Positions 45,197-57,200 of a stretch of 64,000 nt of DNA are shown piece by piece (the stretch's first letter is position 1; each line of letters starts with the position of its first letter). The translations under genes were made by a program, and so were the position numbers. The notes beneath the pieces were generated by a model. It was given only the letters and a program-made list of their open reading frames with translations, was not told where the DNA came from and ran no database searches. Origin of the DNA: Raffaelea ambrosiae (taxonomy: Eukaryota; Ascomycota; Sordariomycetes; Ophiostomatales; Ophiostomataceae); contig PCDI01000016.1 of the NCBI GenBank assembly GCA_002778195.1, positions 530,332 through 594,331 on the forward strand, written 5' to 3'.

Positions 45197-46846
45197 GGCG
45201 ACACAGAGAACGTGCTTCGTTGGTCGCAGAGGAACCAAGAGAACGTGACAAGTACACGAGGGAGGGTGAGATACATACGGCCTTGCCTGCAGACAAGCCT
45301 GTGTTAGTGACACGTGATACATACCACGTGACTACTTATGTACTTGTTGCCACCCATGTGCTGTGGTGGTGCGTATGAGCGGGCATGGTCTGGACCCAAG
45401 ACACCCTCCGCCAGTGGCCTGTTGTCTATATTTCGGCTTGCGGCCAGTTTGATGGAATCGGGTCTGCTGCGGTACAGGAGAGCCCGCAACGGCCAGTCCT
45501 CGGGCTCACGCATGGTCCATTCGACCCGTGTAGGCGAGACTATCAACATGCGAGCACATAGTGTTGCCAGCCAGCCGCTACCCGGTGTTAGGCAGGGGCC
45601 TCCGCGCGTGCCATCGCACAACCTCGACACCGGCATCGCGCCCACGCCTGCGCATGTCAGATATCACACAGGGCGCCCAGAGTATACCCTCGCGCCCTGG
45701 CTGACTTATTGGGGCTTTGCTACGGCTGGCATTGGCTCCCAGGCAGGCCAGAAAAGCGGGGCCTGCCATCAGGGAAATTTGCGGCGGGTGCGACCCAGCG
45801 CCGGGACTAAAATTCGGGTGGGACGGACGGCTCCAGCTGCGAGCGAGGGCTCTGTTGTTGGGTGGCTCCTTCCCTTGTTTCCCTCTTTCGTTCCTTCCCC
45901 TTTGCGGGCCTGCCACCCGTTATAACGCGTCCCACCACCATACAAAATAAGCGTGACCGTGACTATTGCGGATTCGGGAAGAACCATCGCGAAAGGGTCC
46001 ATTTTCGCTCTTTGTCTCTTCTTCTGCCTTCTTCATCAACTTCCCTTTCCCTCCTTTCTCGAATCCCCTCTGTTTCCACACACCCTTCACACCCCGCCCC
46101 TTTTCCCTTTTCTTCTGTTTCCACGCCCGCGCATCCGGGTCGCGCACCGAAGAGAGAAAACACGTTCTGTCCCGGCACAGAAACGCGGCTGCACATGTGC
46201 GCGTGATCGCAAGGCCGAGCCTGCGGGCGCAAAGGGGAAAAAAAAAAAGGGCAAACGAGCCACAACCTGACAACTCTGGCATCTGCGTCTCTTGCACGCT
46301 CGCACGGAGCCCCGCTGCTGTTGTTGTCACGACGCTGTAGCCGTTTTCGTTATTTTTCATTTTTTTATTTCCTTTGACCGGGCTCTTCTGTGGCTGTTGC
46401 TGATTTGGGGGGCTGTCTTCACCACCCTGGTCACTTTGAGCCGGTTTGTTGTCATTCTCAATCGTCCCTCAGCCTCAACCGTCGCTATTTCATCATAAAC
46501 AACACCTGCATCCGCCGGCCCATCAACGCAGCCTGCGCGCCCCGTCTGCTTTCAGGAGAATGAGACGTGCGCTCGCGTGACTGCCCCCCTCCCCCGACTG
46601 CACCGGCGTCTCTTGTTGTTCGGTTTTGTTCTCAACTCAACTTGTTGACTTGCACAATTCTCACCCAAAAAAAAGGGCCCAAACAGCCCCTTCAAGTTCA
46701 TCATCCTCATTCTCATCACCACACACTCTCTCTTTCTCCCACACGCCGCAGACAAAAACCGTTCTCTCCCCGTGCCGTTTCAATGACTCGGCTGTGCTGA
46801 TCCGCCTCGACCAAACGCGATTGCATGCGTCAGTGCTGCAGACACC
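45197..46846. other. Intergenic region upstream of the SUZ12 gene
   Basis: These 1650 bp hold the old upstream region of the decayed regulator, with two CACGTG sites 14 bp apart at 45311-45316 and 45325-45330, and then a long CT-rich leader for the SUZ12 gene from about 46000. Several open frames of 60-195 codons are low-complexity and match nothing. No gene is supported. Confidence 0.4.
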
Positions 46847-49800
46847 ATGGCGCGCCCCAGCCGTCGCCGTCTGCCGTTTCTCCACCGCAACTGGACGGCC
46901 GGCATCACGGCGTGCCAGAAGTGGCGCGCTGGCAAGCCCCGGCCACAGGGCCAGCCACTGCCGCCAGACGCGCACTACGAGGATGACGACCCGGACGGCC
47001 GGCCGTCCAAGCGGCGCCGCGTCGGGCCGCTGCCGCCGGGGGGCCTGGACGGCGGCGTCGCGCTCAAGGCGCCCCTAGACGGCACGGCGCTGTGGCTGCC
47101 TGACTACCCCGCGGGCCGCTGCAACGGCCTGCGCATCCAGGTCTTCAACATGTTCCACGAGGACACGCCGCGGCTGCGCTTCACCAGCAGCCTCGCCAAC
47201 GTGCCGCCATCGGACACGACGTCGTTCAGTGCTAGGTGCCGGATCACGATCATGAGCGAGAAGCGCGGCATGCCCGTGCTGCTGTACTGCGACGCCCAGA
47301 TCGGCACCGTCGAGACCTACCAGGCCAACGGCCTGCGCGGCCTGGCGCGGCTCCTCTTCGAGCCCTTCACCATCCCCCTCGGCAAGATTGCCGTCCTGCA
47401 CGAGGACACCGGCTGCTTCGGCCTGGCCGACAAGTACAAGCTGCGCATCGCCATCGAGTCGACCGGCAACGAGACCTGGCCGCCCATGGACCTGCACGCG
47501 TCCCACCACGACCTCGCGAGCGGCAAGCACCGCTACCGCGCCGTCAAGAAGACGGACGACTGTGTTCTCTACGCCGAGTCGACCGACTTTTTTGTCGCGA
47601 AACCGCGCATGCGCATCCCCCTGTGGCTGCGGGAAAGCCTCCAGCACGACCCCATCCGCACCAAGTTTGTCATGGACATGGACGTGCGCTGGTCCACGGG
47701 CTTTCTCGAGAACCCGCGCCTGGAGAAGGGCGTCCTGTCCACCATTGTGGCCATGCACCCAGACGAGCCCATCCCCCCGCCCATGGTCCGTCTAGTGAAC
47801 GGCCTGCTGAACGGATCGGCCGCCCAGCGCTACCTGGAAAAGAATTACTGGGCCAGTCGAGCCAACCATGCACCACCACCACCACCACCGCCACCGGCAG
47901 CAGCCAATGGCGTGAACGGAGGAGGATCCACCGCCTCCATGCGTGGTGACCACACGAATAACAATGAGTTTGCCAATGCGGTAGCCAATGGCGCCCACCG
48001 CAGCCGCACGCCAAACGGAGCGACGCACGCCACCCATGGCGGCATCGTCCATGGGGACGTCAACGGGAAACACAGGCCGATGGCAAACGGGCACGCCACG
48101 GCTGCTTCCACGAATGGAGACGTAAACGGCCGCGGCGGCGGCGGCGGTGTGCACGCCCATTTAATGAACGGGCACTCGTCTGCAGCGGCAACAACAGCAA
48201 CAAACGGCGTAGACAGCGCTGCCGAGGAGGAGAACGACGACGACGACGACGAAGAAGAAGAAGAAGAAGCCGAGGGCCAGCTCACACCCAGCCGTTCTCT
48301 GCGCGCACGGCGAGAACAGCCCGATTATAACCTGCGCAACATCACCAACAAGGCACACGGCAAGGAGTCGCGAAGACGACGCCAAAAACACACAGGCGAG
48401 AACGGCAGTAGCGGGAGTTTTAGCGCTCTTGGTGCGGCCGGGACCACGGTCAACGGGGGGCTCAAGTCAGGCTACTACAGCAACTACGACACCTACAACA
48501 GCTACAGGAATCATTACGGCGGCGGCGGCGGTGGCGCCTACAACAAAAACTACGGGCATCCTCCTCCTTCCTACGGACACTACGGCGGAGGCGGCAGCGG
48601 CAGCAGCCTGGAAGCACCGCCCTCCCCTGCTCTCGTCGGCAAGGTGACGTATCTCATGCCGCCCGAAAAAGTCACGGTGAACGGATTTGTCTGCTGCATG
48701 TGCTTTGCCTCCAATCCCAACATGAATCACCTACGCGCGCACCTGGAGTCGCACATACACTACCAGTTTTCCTGCGAAGTCAAGCCGGGAAGCACCACCA
48801 GCACCGGCGCCAACGCCAACACCCACACGAGCCACCATATCGTCCACATTGTCCACCGCCCCGACTGGAGCGTGGCTTCGCTGCGGCCCAACCAGGTCTT
48901 CCAGCTGGGCCGGCCCACGAAGCCGCTGGATCTGGAGAAGTATCTGGCCGGCGACGATTCGTGGGTGACTTCGCGGTATGGACCGCAGCACGACGACAAG
49001 AATATTGCGCCGGTTGTGCGCGTTCCTCGGGTAAGTCCCATACAGTTGTTGTCTGTTTTGCTTGAACTTTTGTTTTGGGGGGGTTTTTTGGGGGTGGTAT
49101 TCTGGCCTCAAAAATACTTGCCTTTTTTTTTTTTGTCTGCGTTTATGCTAGCGTGTAATTTTTTGTTCTTGTCGAGTATTGGGTTCGGGTTTTTTTTTNC
49201 TTTTTTTTTTTTTTGTTTTTTTATCTTGCCTCGGGGTTTCCCTAACGCTGCCCTCCCTAGCCTCCAAGACCAAAGGCCGTCGTCCGTGGCAAGACGCTGG
49301 TTGTGCCGCAGATCAAGCAGCCGCTGTACGATCCGCTGAGCAAGGCGCGTCTCGAGGCCGGCTCCGATGTTCGTCCCATCGTGGTGGACGACGACTGGCT
49401 GGTCCACAAGCACCGCGAGGTGGTCCAGGACTACTCGGACCTTTCGGCCGCCGAAAAGGACTTTATCCAGGAATGGGACCGCTTTATCATCTCGCGCCGC
49501 GTCTCGTCGGACGCCTACATGCCGCGCGCCATGCGCGAGTTTGTCGACGAAAAGGGTCTCTGGCTCGTCGCCGATCCGGCGCGCTCCATCGAGTTTGGCA
49601 AGCACATGGCCGTCATGATTACGCGCGGGTTTTTGTCGAGCGAGGACCTCTACGAGATCAGCATGCGGCTCAACGCCGCCCGCCAGCGCGAACAGGAGAA
49701 CCCGCAGCTGGCCGAGGCGGCCGAGGCCACGGCCGTGCCCAAGCAAGGGCCGCACCGGAGCAAGGGTGGGTGCGCCAAGTGCGGGCTGCCGGTCTTTGGG

Positions 49801-50014
49801 CCTCGGATGCTGATCTGTACGAACAAGGTAAGACAGACGGGGGGGAGGGGGAACCTCTCTTGCTTTTTATTTTCATGCGTACTGACTCGCATAGGCCTGT
49901 GTACAACGACTGTACCATTCCACGTGCATCCAGGATGAAGCCAAGATCCCCGTCCACAGCCGGGATTGGTACTGCAACGACTGTGCCCACATGGCCAAGA
50001 CGGGCTCTCACTAG
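46847..50014 (+). CDS. suz12: Polycomb PRC2 subunit SUZ12 with C-terminal PHD finger
   Basis: Three exons (46847-49030, 49261-49827, 49895-50014) give 956 residues. SUZ12 is a core subunit of PRC2, which deposits the repressive H3K27 methyl mark in the nucleus. The N-terminal part (LPFLHRNW... to about residue 330) is the conserved SUZ12 N-terminal region. A disordered Asn/Gly/Glu-rich linker of about 270 residues follows, with an acidic run. Then comes a zinc finger, VCCMCFASNPNMNHLRAHL with SHIHYQF, and the VEFS box at about 790-869 (AAEKDFIQEWDRFI, ADARAMREFVDEKG-like core, MAVMITRGFLSSEDLYEIS). After it lies a C4-H-C3 set, Cys 899, 902, 914, 919, His 925, Cys 928, 944 and 947, which is a PHD finger split by the second intron. 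The first intron holds T runs and an N at 49199. Confidence 0.88.
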
Positions 50015-51187
50015 AGACGGGCTTCGTAGGGAGGCCGGAGAGGAGGGGGCAGGTGACCATAATTCTGTGGTTTAGACGGGTAGACGGGTAGCAAAGTGGC
50101 GTTTCTTTCTTTCTTCGTTCTTGGAAGGGCGGTTATGTTTGGCGTGGAGCAACGGGCTTCTTTTTCTGGTCTTTTACTTGTTTTTGTGTTTTTGTGTCAT
50201 GGCGGTGGGGGGGGTTCGGTCTGGCCCGCTTTCCTATTATTCGTCATTTTGGGACCTAACTATGTTTCCTTGGTTTTATTTGTGCATGGCTGTGCATGCA
50301 TGCATGCTCTCTTATGTATCTTGTCCTGATGTGCCGGGTATTGACGAACGGTTTTTTTTTTCATCTGCATTTTGTGTGTGCCTATTCTCCCATGTATGAG
50401 CTGAAAGAGAGACGCAGGAAAAGAGGATGAGAGACATGCCAGAGACGGAATGCCCCCATTTCGTTCTCCGTCAAACGGTTACACTTTCATTGAATAGCAT
50501 ATCAGTGGCGTGGGTGGTTCGTTCATACGCCCCCGTTTATCCCGACGCTCAAACAAGTGGTTGGTCCGGTGCTTTCTGTGCTTGTTCTCGGCTCCGTTCT
50601 CGTTCTCGTACTGTGCATGGTGACGGGTTGATTTGTGTGCTGTAACAACCGTTGAGAAGCCAATAACCAGTTCCGTCATGGCCTGCGTTGCAGTGTTGTC
50701 TTCCTTGGAATTTTGGGTCTGCTTATATTCCCGAGATCGCAAGACAGGCAAGGTTCCAAGACGTGAACAACGCTGGTGCTCGGGACGGGCAAGACTTTGG
50801 GAGGGACACACAGAGCGGTTTTGACTTGGATATAATGGGCATCGCATGGCAGGGATGGTGAGGGCGGATTCTTGTTTCGTCGTGATGTTGTGCGGCTCTT
50901 TAGACGAACACCATATACACGCCCGTAAGACTGTAGTGTTGGAGTCTAGTGAACTGAGATTCCCACAAGAAGAAAAAGGAGAACAAAAAAGGGAAACAAG
51001 AGAGGGAAACAAAAACAAAAAATGGGAGGGGAACAAAAAAGGGAAACAACAACGAGGGGGAAGAAAAAGGAACCAAAAAGGAAAGGACATCCCTCCCGTA
51101 TATAGCTTGAGGAATCGAAAGCAAACCGTTGTCCAAGTTGTGCCTCTGTTCATATTAGATTCGTCAAGAGACCAAAACAAACACAAA
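50015..51187. other. Intergenic region downstream of SUZ12
   Basis: This 1173-bp region holds the SUZ12 3' flank and a purine-rich stretch at about 50960-51075 with repeated gggaaacaa/gaacaaaaa units. Open frames that cross it are not supported by any family. Confidence 0.4.
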
Positions 51188-52260
51188 ATGGAGCTGGCCA
51201 TGCCGGCCATTCGTGCCATCTGGAGTTGCCTTTTCACCCGGGATCCCGTCGTACCCGGCCAAGAGCCACCACAAGAGCCTCCACAAGCAGTACCGCGCGA
51301 ACCACCACCAGAACCACGAGAACCACCAGAACACCAGAACCACCACAGAAAGAGGCACCGTGGAGACGGGACTTCCTTCTACGACTACCAGTCGAGCTGG
51401 TCCATCTCATCGGCACGATCCTGCCCATCGAGAGCCGGGTGCTCCTGGCCCAGACGTGCCGTGCGCTGCGCAAAAATCCTGGCCAGGGCCGAGGACCAGC
51501 TGGCCCTGCCCAGTCTGCCGCCGCACGCCCGTCTCGTCTTCATGGCCGCCCCCGTGCGCGACCGGCCCGACCAGATGCGGTGCGAGACGTGCGCGGCGCT
51601 GCACCCCGCCCGGCCCGGGCCATGCCTCCCGGCGCCGCCGGCTGCGCCCCGGCATCCGGTGTTCCCGCTTCGCGTACCACCACGCGCGCCTGGCGCTCAA
51701 GCACATGCGCATGCTGCCGCGGCGGCCGAGGAGCCCGCTGCTGCGGCCCGCGCATCGAGACGATCTGGCGCAGCTCATGACGCCCTTCGCCATCACCCGC
51801 CTGGTGCACTACCTCGACCCCGGCGGCGGCAGCCGCCACGACGACGACGACGACGACGACACCGACTGGTCGGAATCCGTGGTGCCCATCGACAGCAGCC
51901 TCCGGAGCTGTCTCCGGTTCGCCATAATCGGCAGATGGGCGAGGCCCGGCCGGGGCTGGGCGTGCAGCGGCAGCTGCCCGCGCGCTGCCGCACCGACTAT
52001 ACCGTGCGCGTCCTGGCCAACCGCATTGTGATGGGAGGCGTGGCACGGTCTGGGCACGGAGCGGACGCTGCCGGACGACGTCGAGTGGTGGTCGGGGCCG
52101 GGAGCACACGGCGCGCGTGTCCATGGTCACGCTCGAGGAGGAGTGCCGGGGACCGCGGGTCGGGGGGCCCCCGTCGCAGCGGCTTCGGTGGCCTGTACGA
52201 GGAGCATCCCCTGCGGCAAAAGACGGGAAAAAGAAGGGGAAAAAAATCCTCTTCCTGGTC
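51188..52260 (+). pseudogene. Frameshifted F-box protein gene
   Basis: Three reading frames together spell a fungal F-box protein. An ATG at 51188 opens a Pro/Glu-rich start (MELAMPAIRAIWSC). Another frame carries the F-box RRDFLLRLPVELVHLIGTIL then LLAQTCRALRK (about 51385-51475). The first frame resumes with ILARAEDQLALPSLPP and MRCETCAALH, the usual Cys-x2-Cys-x-LH element after the F-box. The third frame holds RFAYHHARLALKHMRML and LMTPFAITRLVHYLD. No intron with GT-AG ends bridges these changes. One change sits at a run of five A (caaaaat) near 51474, another in a GC-rich stretch near 51640. Both true decay and sequencing or assembly error are possible; the unrelated sequence after about 52170 shows no clean C-terminus. 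Confidence 0.6.
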
Positions 52261-54238
52261 ATGACCATCATAGGAATCATAATGACAACAAGGGCCGTGG
52301 TGCATCGACCTTGCATCGGATCAAACGATGTTTTTTTTGAGAACATCCAAGTAGAAAAATCAAATTATCAATATCTGTCAATGTGTATTACTCAATATTC
52401 TTTTTTCCCCGTGGTTTCAGCGCTGGGGAAGTTTTGTGAAACAAGACCAGAAAAAAAGCTCGGTTCTCTCTCTTCTCCGTATTGTTGTGGATGGCTTGGT
52501 GGACTTTATAGGACGACTGCGAAACATGAACAAAAAAAAAGGGATACTAGTTGACTACCAATTAGTGAACACGAAGAAACAATTTAAAAAAAAATGGAAA
52601 AAATCACCAATCCATGTCCAATCTAAGACTGTTTTGGGAACTGCCCTTGTTCGGTGGCCTTTCCCCCCTTCTCTTCTCAAGGCCAATGCTACAGCAAGAA
52701 ACATATAAAGACCGTCCATCCTTGTCATACATCTATCACCATTCAATTGTGCTCGTACAATTGTGCTCGTACTGTTTTTTTTTCTTTTTTCTTTTTCATC
52801 CCTGGCTTCTCCAAAATCCGACCTGTTCCCATTACACGTCACCTGACCCACCCAGCCTTGTGTGTTTTCCCTAATAGCAACTGCCACCACGAGATCACCT
52901 GTCCAACACGGGCGGTTTCTTCCGTGTTTCTCATAAAAGTGTATGTGCATCCACGCTTCTGCATTCGCTTGCATGCGTCCCATGGCGGCTTGCGATCTGT
53001 ATATATATAGAAATAGGGCTGAATAAGAGGATCAAAAAATACGGCTATCAGAAACAAGAGAGAAAATCAAGAGGGTTTTTTTTTAAAAAAAAAATAAACA
53101 ATATCAAAGGAGAAGAAAAATATGAAAAAAGTAAAAAGTAAAAAATAAAAACCTGCGCCAGTCAAGCGCAGTGACAGTGGGGGGATATCATCAGAAGAAG
53201 AGAAAAAAAAGAAGTCGAAAAGAGGGAGAATACAGATATAAGTGCGGAAGAGGGGAAAAAAAAAATACAGACGAACAAACGAGGGCAGAGAACCGAGCCC
53301 CCCCCCCAAAAGGCAAGCATCATCACACGCTGTCCCGCAGAAAGAAATACGCAAAAGCAGAAAAAGAATCCCTTTCTTTTTTTTTTCTCGTGGCCACTCC
53401 ACTCTCGTAAAAAGGAACGAACACGCACGCACAAAAGAAGCAAACAAGCACACACAATTGCACCCGGTTCTCTTCCACAGGGACAGAAAGAGCATTCCCA
53501 AGTTCCTCTCCGCACCGCCTTCCCATCCCAAAAGTTCCGCAGTCATGACTGCGCCGTCCCGCATCGCCCATTTCGAGGATATCGCCATTTCCCTCCCTTT
53601 GCTGGTAGCGGTGTTGGCCGATCCTTGTCCTTCAGACAGAACAGGACAAAAAAACAAAACATGGAAAAAATATGGAAAAAAAAACCGAAAAAAAAAACGT
53701 AGTGATATCCATCTTCCAGTTCACCGGAGGCGAAGGTCCCTCCTTCCCTTGTTTCCCCATGTGTCATGTGTTCACCGCTGTCCCGGAACCCTGACAAGAT
53801 TTGGGTTGTCACGTCACAAGCAAAAAACAAAAAGGAGCACTTGTTATATAAAGATAGAACAAAATTGGAAAAAGAAGTCAAAAAATGACAAAAAAGTAAA
53901 CGTTAAAAAGGGGGTGTTTCTGTAATGTGTGACAACAACCGCTCAAGTGAAAAAAAAAAAAAACAGAGGAGGTAGAAAATACCAGCTCAGTCGAGAATAA
54001 AAAACAGATAAAAAAACACACACATACACAAAGCATGCTAAACGTTGGCATGCTTGTTTATTTTGCCGCAATGAAAAAAGAAAAAAATAATCAAATACAT
54101 GTCGTCGTCTCGTTCTTTGTAGCGTAGTATCAAAGAGGGGGGTATATCGAGGAGAGAGGGAAAGAGAGAAAGAGAAGGAGGGCAAAAAATAAATAAAAAC
54201 AAAGAATCAAGTTGCATGGCATCCTTTCCCCTTTTCTC
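52261..54238. other. Intergenic region, A/T-run-rich
   Basis: Nearly 2 kb between the F-box pseudogene and the stop of the AF4-like gene. From 53060 to 54210 the plus strand is very rich in A runs, consistent with the 3' flank of a minus-strand gene. I see no gene, RNA or mobile element. Confidence 0.4.
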
Positions 54239-57200
54239 TCATGGACTCGGCAGCTGCAGCTCCTGCTCCCAGGTCACATTTTCCCGGTCACACCACCGGC
54301 GCACCAAGGGCAGTCCCGTCCGGACCACCTCCTCGACACTCATCCAGGGGCCAATGACAATCTTCATGGCGCTGTCGCTGATGCCGTCCGTCTGGTTGGC
54401 CGCTTCCGTCCATGCGTCCAGCCGGTGTTTCGTCGCCGACATGAGCCGGGCTCCCACCGTTTCCGGCTCGTGGTTCACATACGCGGCTGTCATTTGTTCG
54501 TAGCACACCGCCCGCAGCTGGCACGCCAGCGCCGCCATCGGCCGCGACCCCCACGTGTGGTTGCGCAGCTCCGTCAGGTGCGGCACCAGCGACTCCCACG
54601 AGGCATAGTCGCCCACCCGCCGGTCCAGCTTGCGTGCCTGGTTGATCGCCCGGAACGCAATCATAAACGACATGACCATCTCCACGCTCAGCGCCGCCAC
54701 AATTTTCCTCTCTGTCGCCGGCAGCGGGTGTGCCGACGACGACGAGGACAAGGACTGGCTGTTGCCGTTCTCCGACTTGACGGGCGCCGCCAGCGTGCCC
54801 CCGCCATTGACCAGCCGGCTCTTGACAATGGCGTCGCGGCCGTGCTTCAGCTTTGCGCCCATCTTGACATATGTGTCGTAGCGTTGGCGGCACATGCTGG
54901 CGCTGATCCCGACACCGGCCTCGCCGTGGCTCGTCGGCGGGCGCTCGCTCGACCGCGGCGTGAAGCTGTTGTCGCTCGGCGTGAAGATCTGCGAATTGTT
55001 GGACGCGCCACGCGCCATGGGCGTGGATTTGAGCGGCGTCGCCGGACCCGCCGAGGTCCGCCTGGCCGATATGCTCTTTTCGGCGACGCTCTTGGGGTGC
55101 TTGTATGTGGTGGACGCCGACGACGTGATCGACTCTGCATCGGGCCGCCTCTTGGTGACGGCAGAAGCGGCGTTGGCCGGTGGTGGTGTGGCCTCCACGC
55201 TGAGTGACCGGTCGACGCGCGACGAGGACGAGGGCAGCTTCATGGGCGTTGGCTGGAGAGCCAGCAGGCGCAGCACTCGTTTCACGTTCTTCTTCTTGTA
55301 TTTGAGCGTCACGATGAGGGAACGCTTGCCGGCGGCAGTGGTGCTTTGTTGCCTTGCCACCGCATCCCGTTGTTGTGGCTCCCGGTCACGGTATGACTCT
55401 TTGGGCTCCTTTTTGAGCTCCTTGGGTTCCCTGGGTTCCCTGGGCTCCTTGGGCTCCTTGGGGGGCTCTCTTGAATCTTTGGGTTCCCTCGGCTCTTTGG
55501 GTTCCTTTAGTTCTCTTGATTCCCTTGGTTCCCTTGATTCCCTTGTTTCCCTTGGTTCCCTTGGTTCCCTTGGTTCCCTTGGTTCCCTTGGTTCCCTTGA
55601 TTCCCTCGATTCCCTTGATTCCCTGGGTTCCCTTGGTTCCCTTGGTTCCTTGAGTTCTCTGGGCTCCTTGAACTGTTTGAGTTCCTTAAACTCTTTGTTC
55701 TCTCTTGATTCTCGCGATTCCCTAGACTCTTTGATTTCCTTGTATATTTCCCTCCGCGGCTCATCCAGGTCCATCTTGTCTGGGGGTGGCAGACGAGACG
55801 GCTTCTTGGCTGACGGAGGCGGCGACTCGTGGGCTGCTCTGTGCTGTGTGTCATTACCCTTAGTTGGCGAGTCCTTGAGTCGCAACAGTTCCAGCTCCAC
55901 AATTGCTGGCAATGTGGGTGAAAGGAGTGGTGGTATTTTGAACGGAAGATCCGCGTCCTTGCCAGAGGACAATGTCCCGCCTTTGCCAGACTCCTTGGCT
56001 GTTGGCCGTGGCCGCTTCGCCGGCACTTCATGGCCTGGTTCAGGGTTGAAGTGGAGAGGAGAAAGGAGGGGTGGTAGGGAGGCGCGCGGTACGGTATCGT
56101 CGTCGGGTGATCGGTCTCGATCAACATCGGATCGGCGGTGCTTGTGTCCGTTTGTTCGTGGTATGGGGGCGGAAGAGGCGGGAGTGTCATGGCGGGCAGC
56201 GGCCGAGGAGTCTCGCTGTCGCTGCTTGGAGAGTCCGTTTGTGGCTGGCCGGGGCCGGTCGTCTCGATCTCGATCTCGGTTGCGGTCACGATCTCGGTCG
56301 CGGTCGCGTGGTCGGTCTCTGTCCATATCCCTATCCTTTTCATAGTCCCGTCCTCTGGCCCTGTCCCTGCCCCTGTCCCTGTCCTTATCCCTGTCCCTGT
56401 CTCTCTCTCTGTCTCGATCCCGCTCCCGTTCTCTGCGGCTGTCGAGGTCTAATGGGCTTGGAGGATCGTGTACGCGGCGTTGGAAGCGCGATGAGGTTGG
56501 CGAGGAGCTGGAGCTCATGGATGTGTCGGATCGGGACCGTTTGTGAGGCCGGCTGGAATCGTTGGCGTCAGTGCCTCGTTTCCGGCTGTCGACGACGGCT
56601 GGGCTCCGGGAGTGCCGGGGTGATTTGGGGGACGGTTGCCGATATTTCCTGTGTGTGTTAGCAGGGGCAAGAAAGAGCAGATAAGACGGGCTCGGGGCCG
56701 TCCCAAGAGCATATGGGCAGCTGTCATACCTGTCGCCGTTGAGTTCGGGCCGTGGTGAGAGGCGGTTCCCGGACTCTGTGCGCCTGTGTTGTTTTGCAGG
56801 ATCCAGCTTGCCCGCGCTCAGACCCGAGTCGTAGGGCGAGTCCGACAGCCGCTTCTGCTTGCTCTGTTGGTAATCCTTGAAAGACATTTTGGTGACCGTC
56901 TTCTTCTTGGCGGATCCGGGCTGGTTCGTGGTAGTGGAGTTGGTGTTGTTCGTGGAAGAGGTCGCGCCGTCGGCGCCCGACGCAGACAAGGTATGTCTCT
57001 TGCTGGTGGGAGTGCCTTTGCTGGCGATTTTGTTCTTGGTGTTCTTCTTTCCTGCGTCGTCGTCGTCGTCGTCGTCGTCGAGCTGTATGTCAAAGTACGG
57101 CCGGGTCAAGAGGATGCCGCGGTCGGCTTCGGACACGTAGGTGGTGTACTGCAGCGGCGAGTTGGTGGGCCAGAAGCCCGGGGGCACTGGGTAGCGGTCG

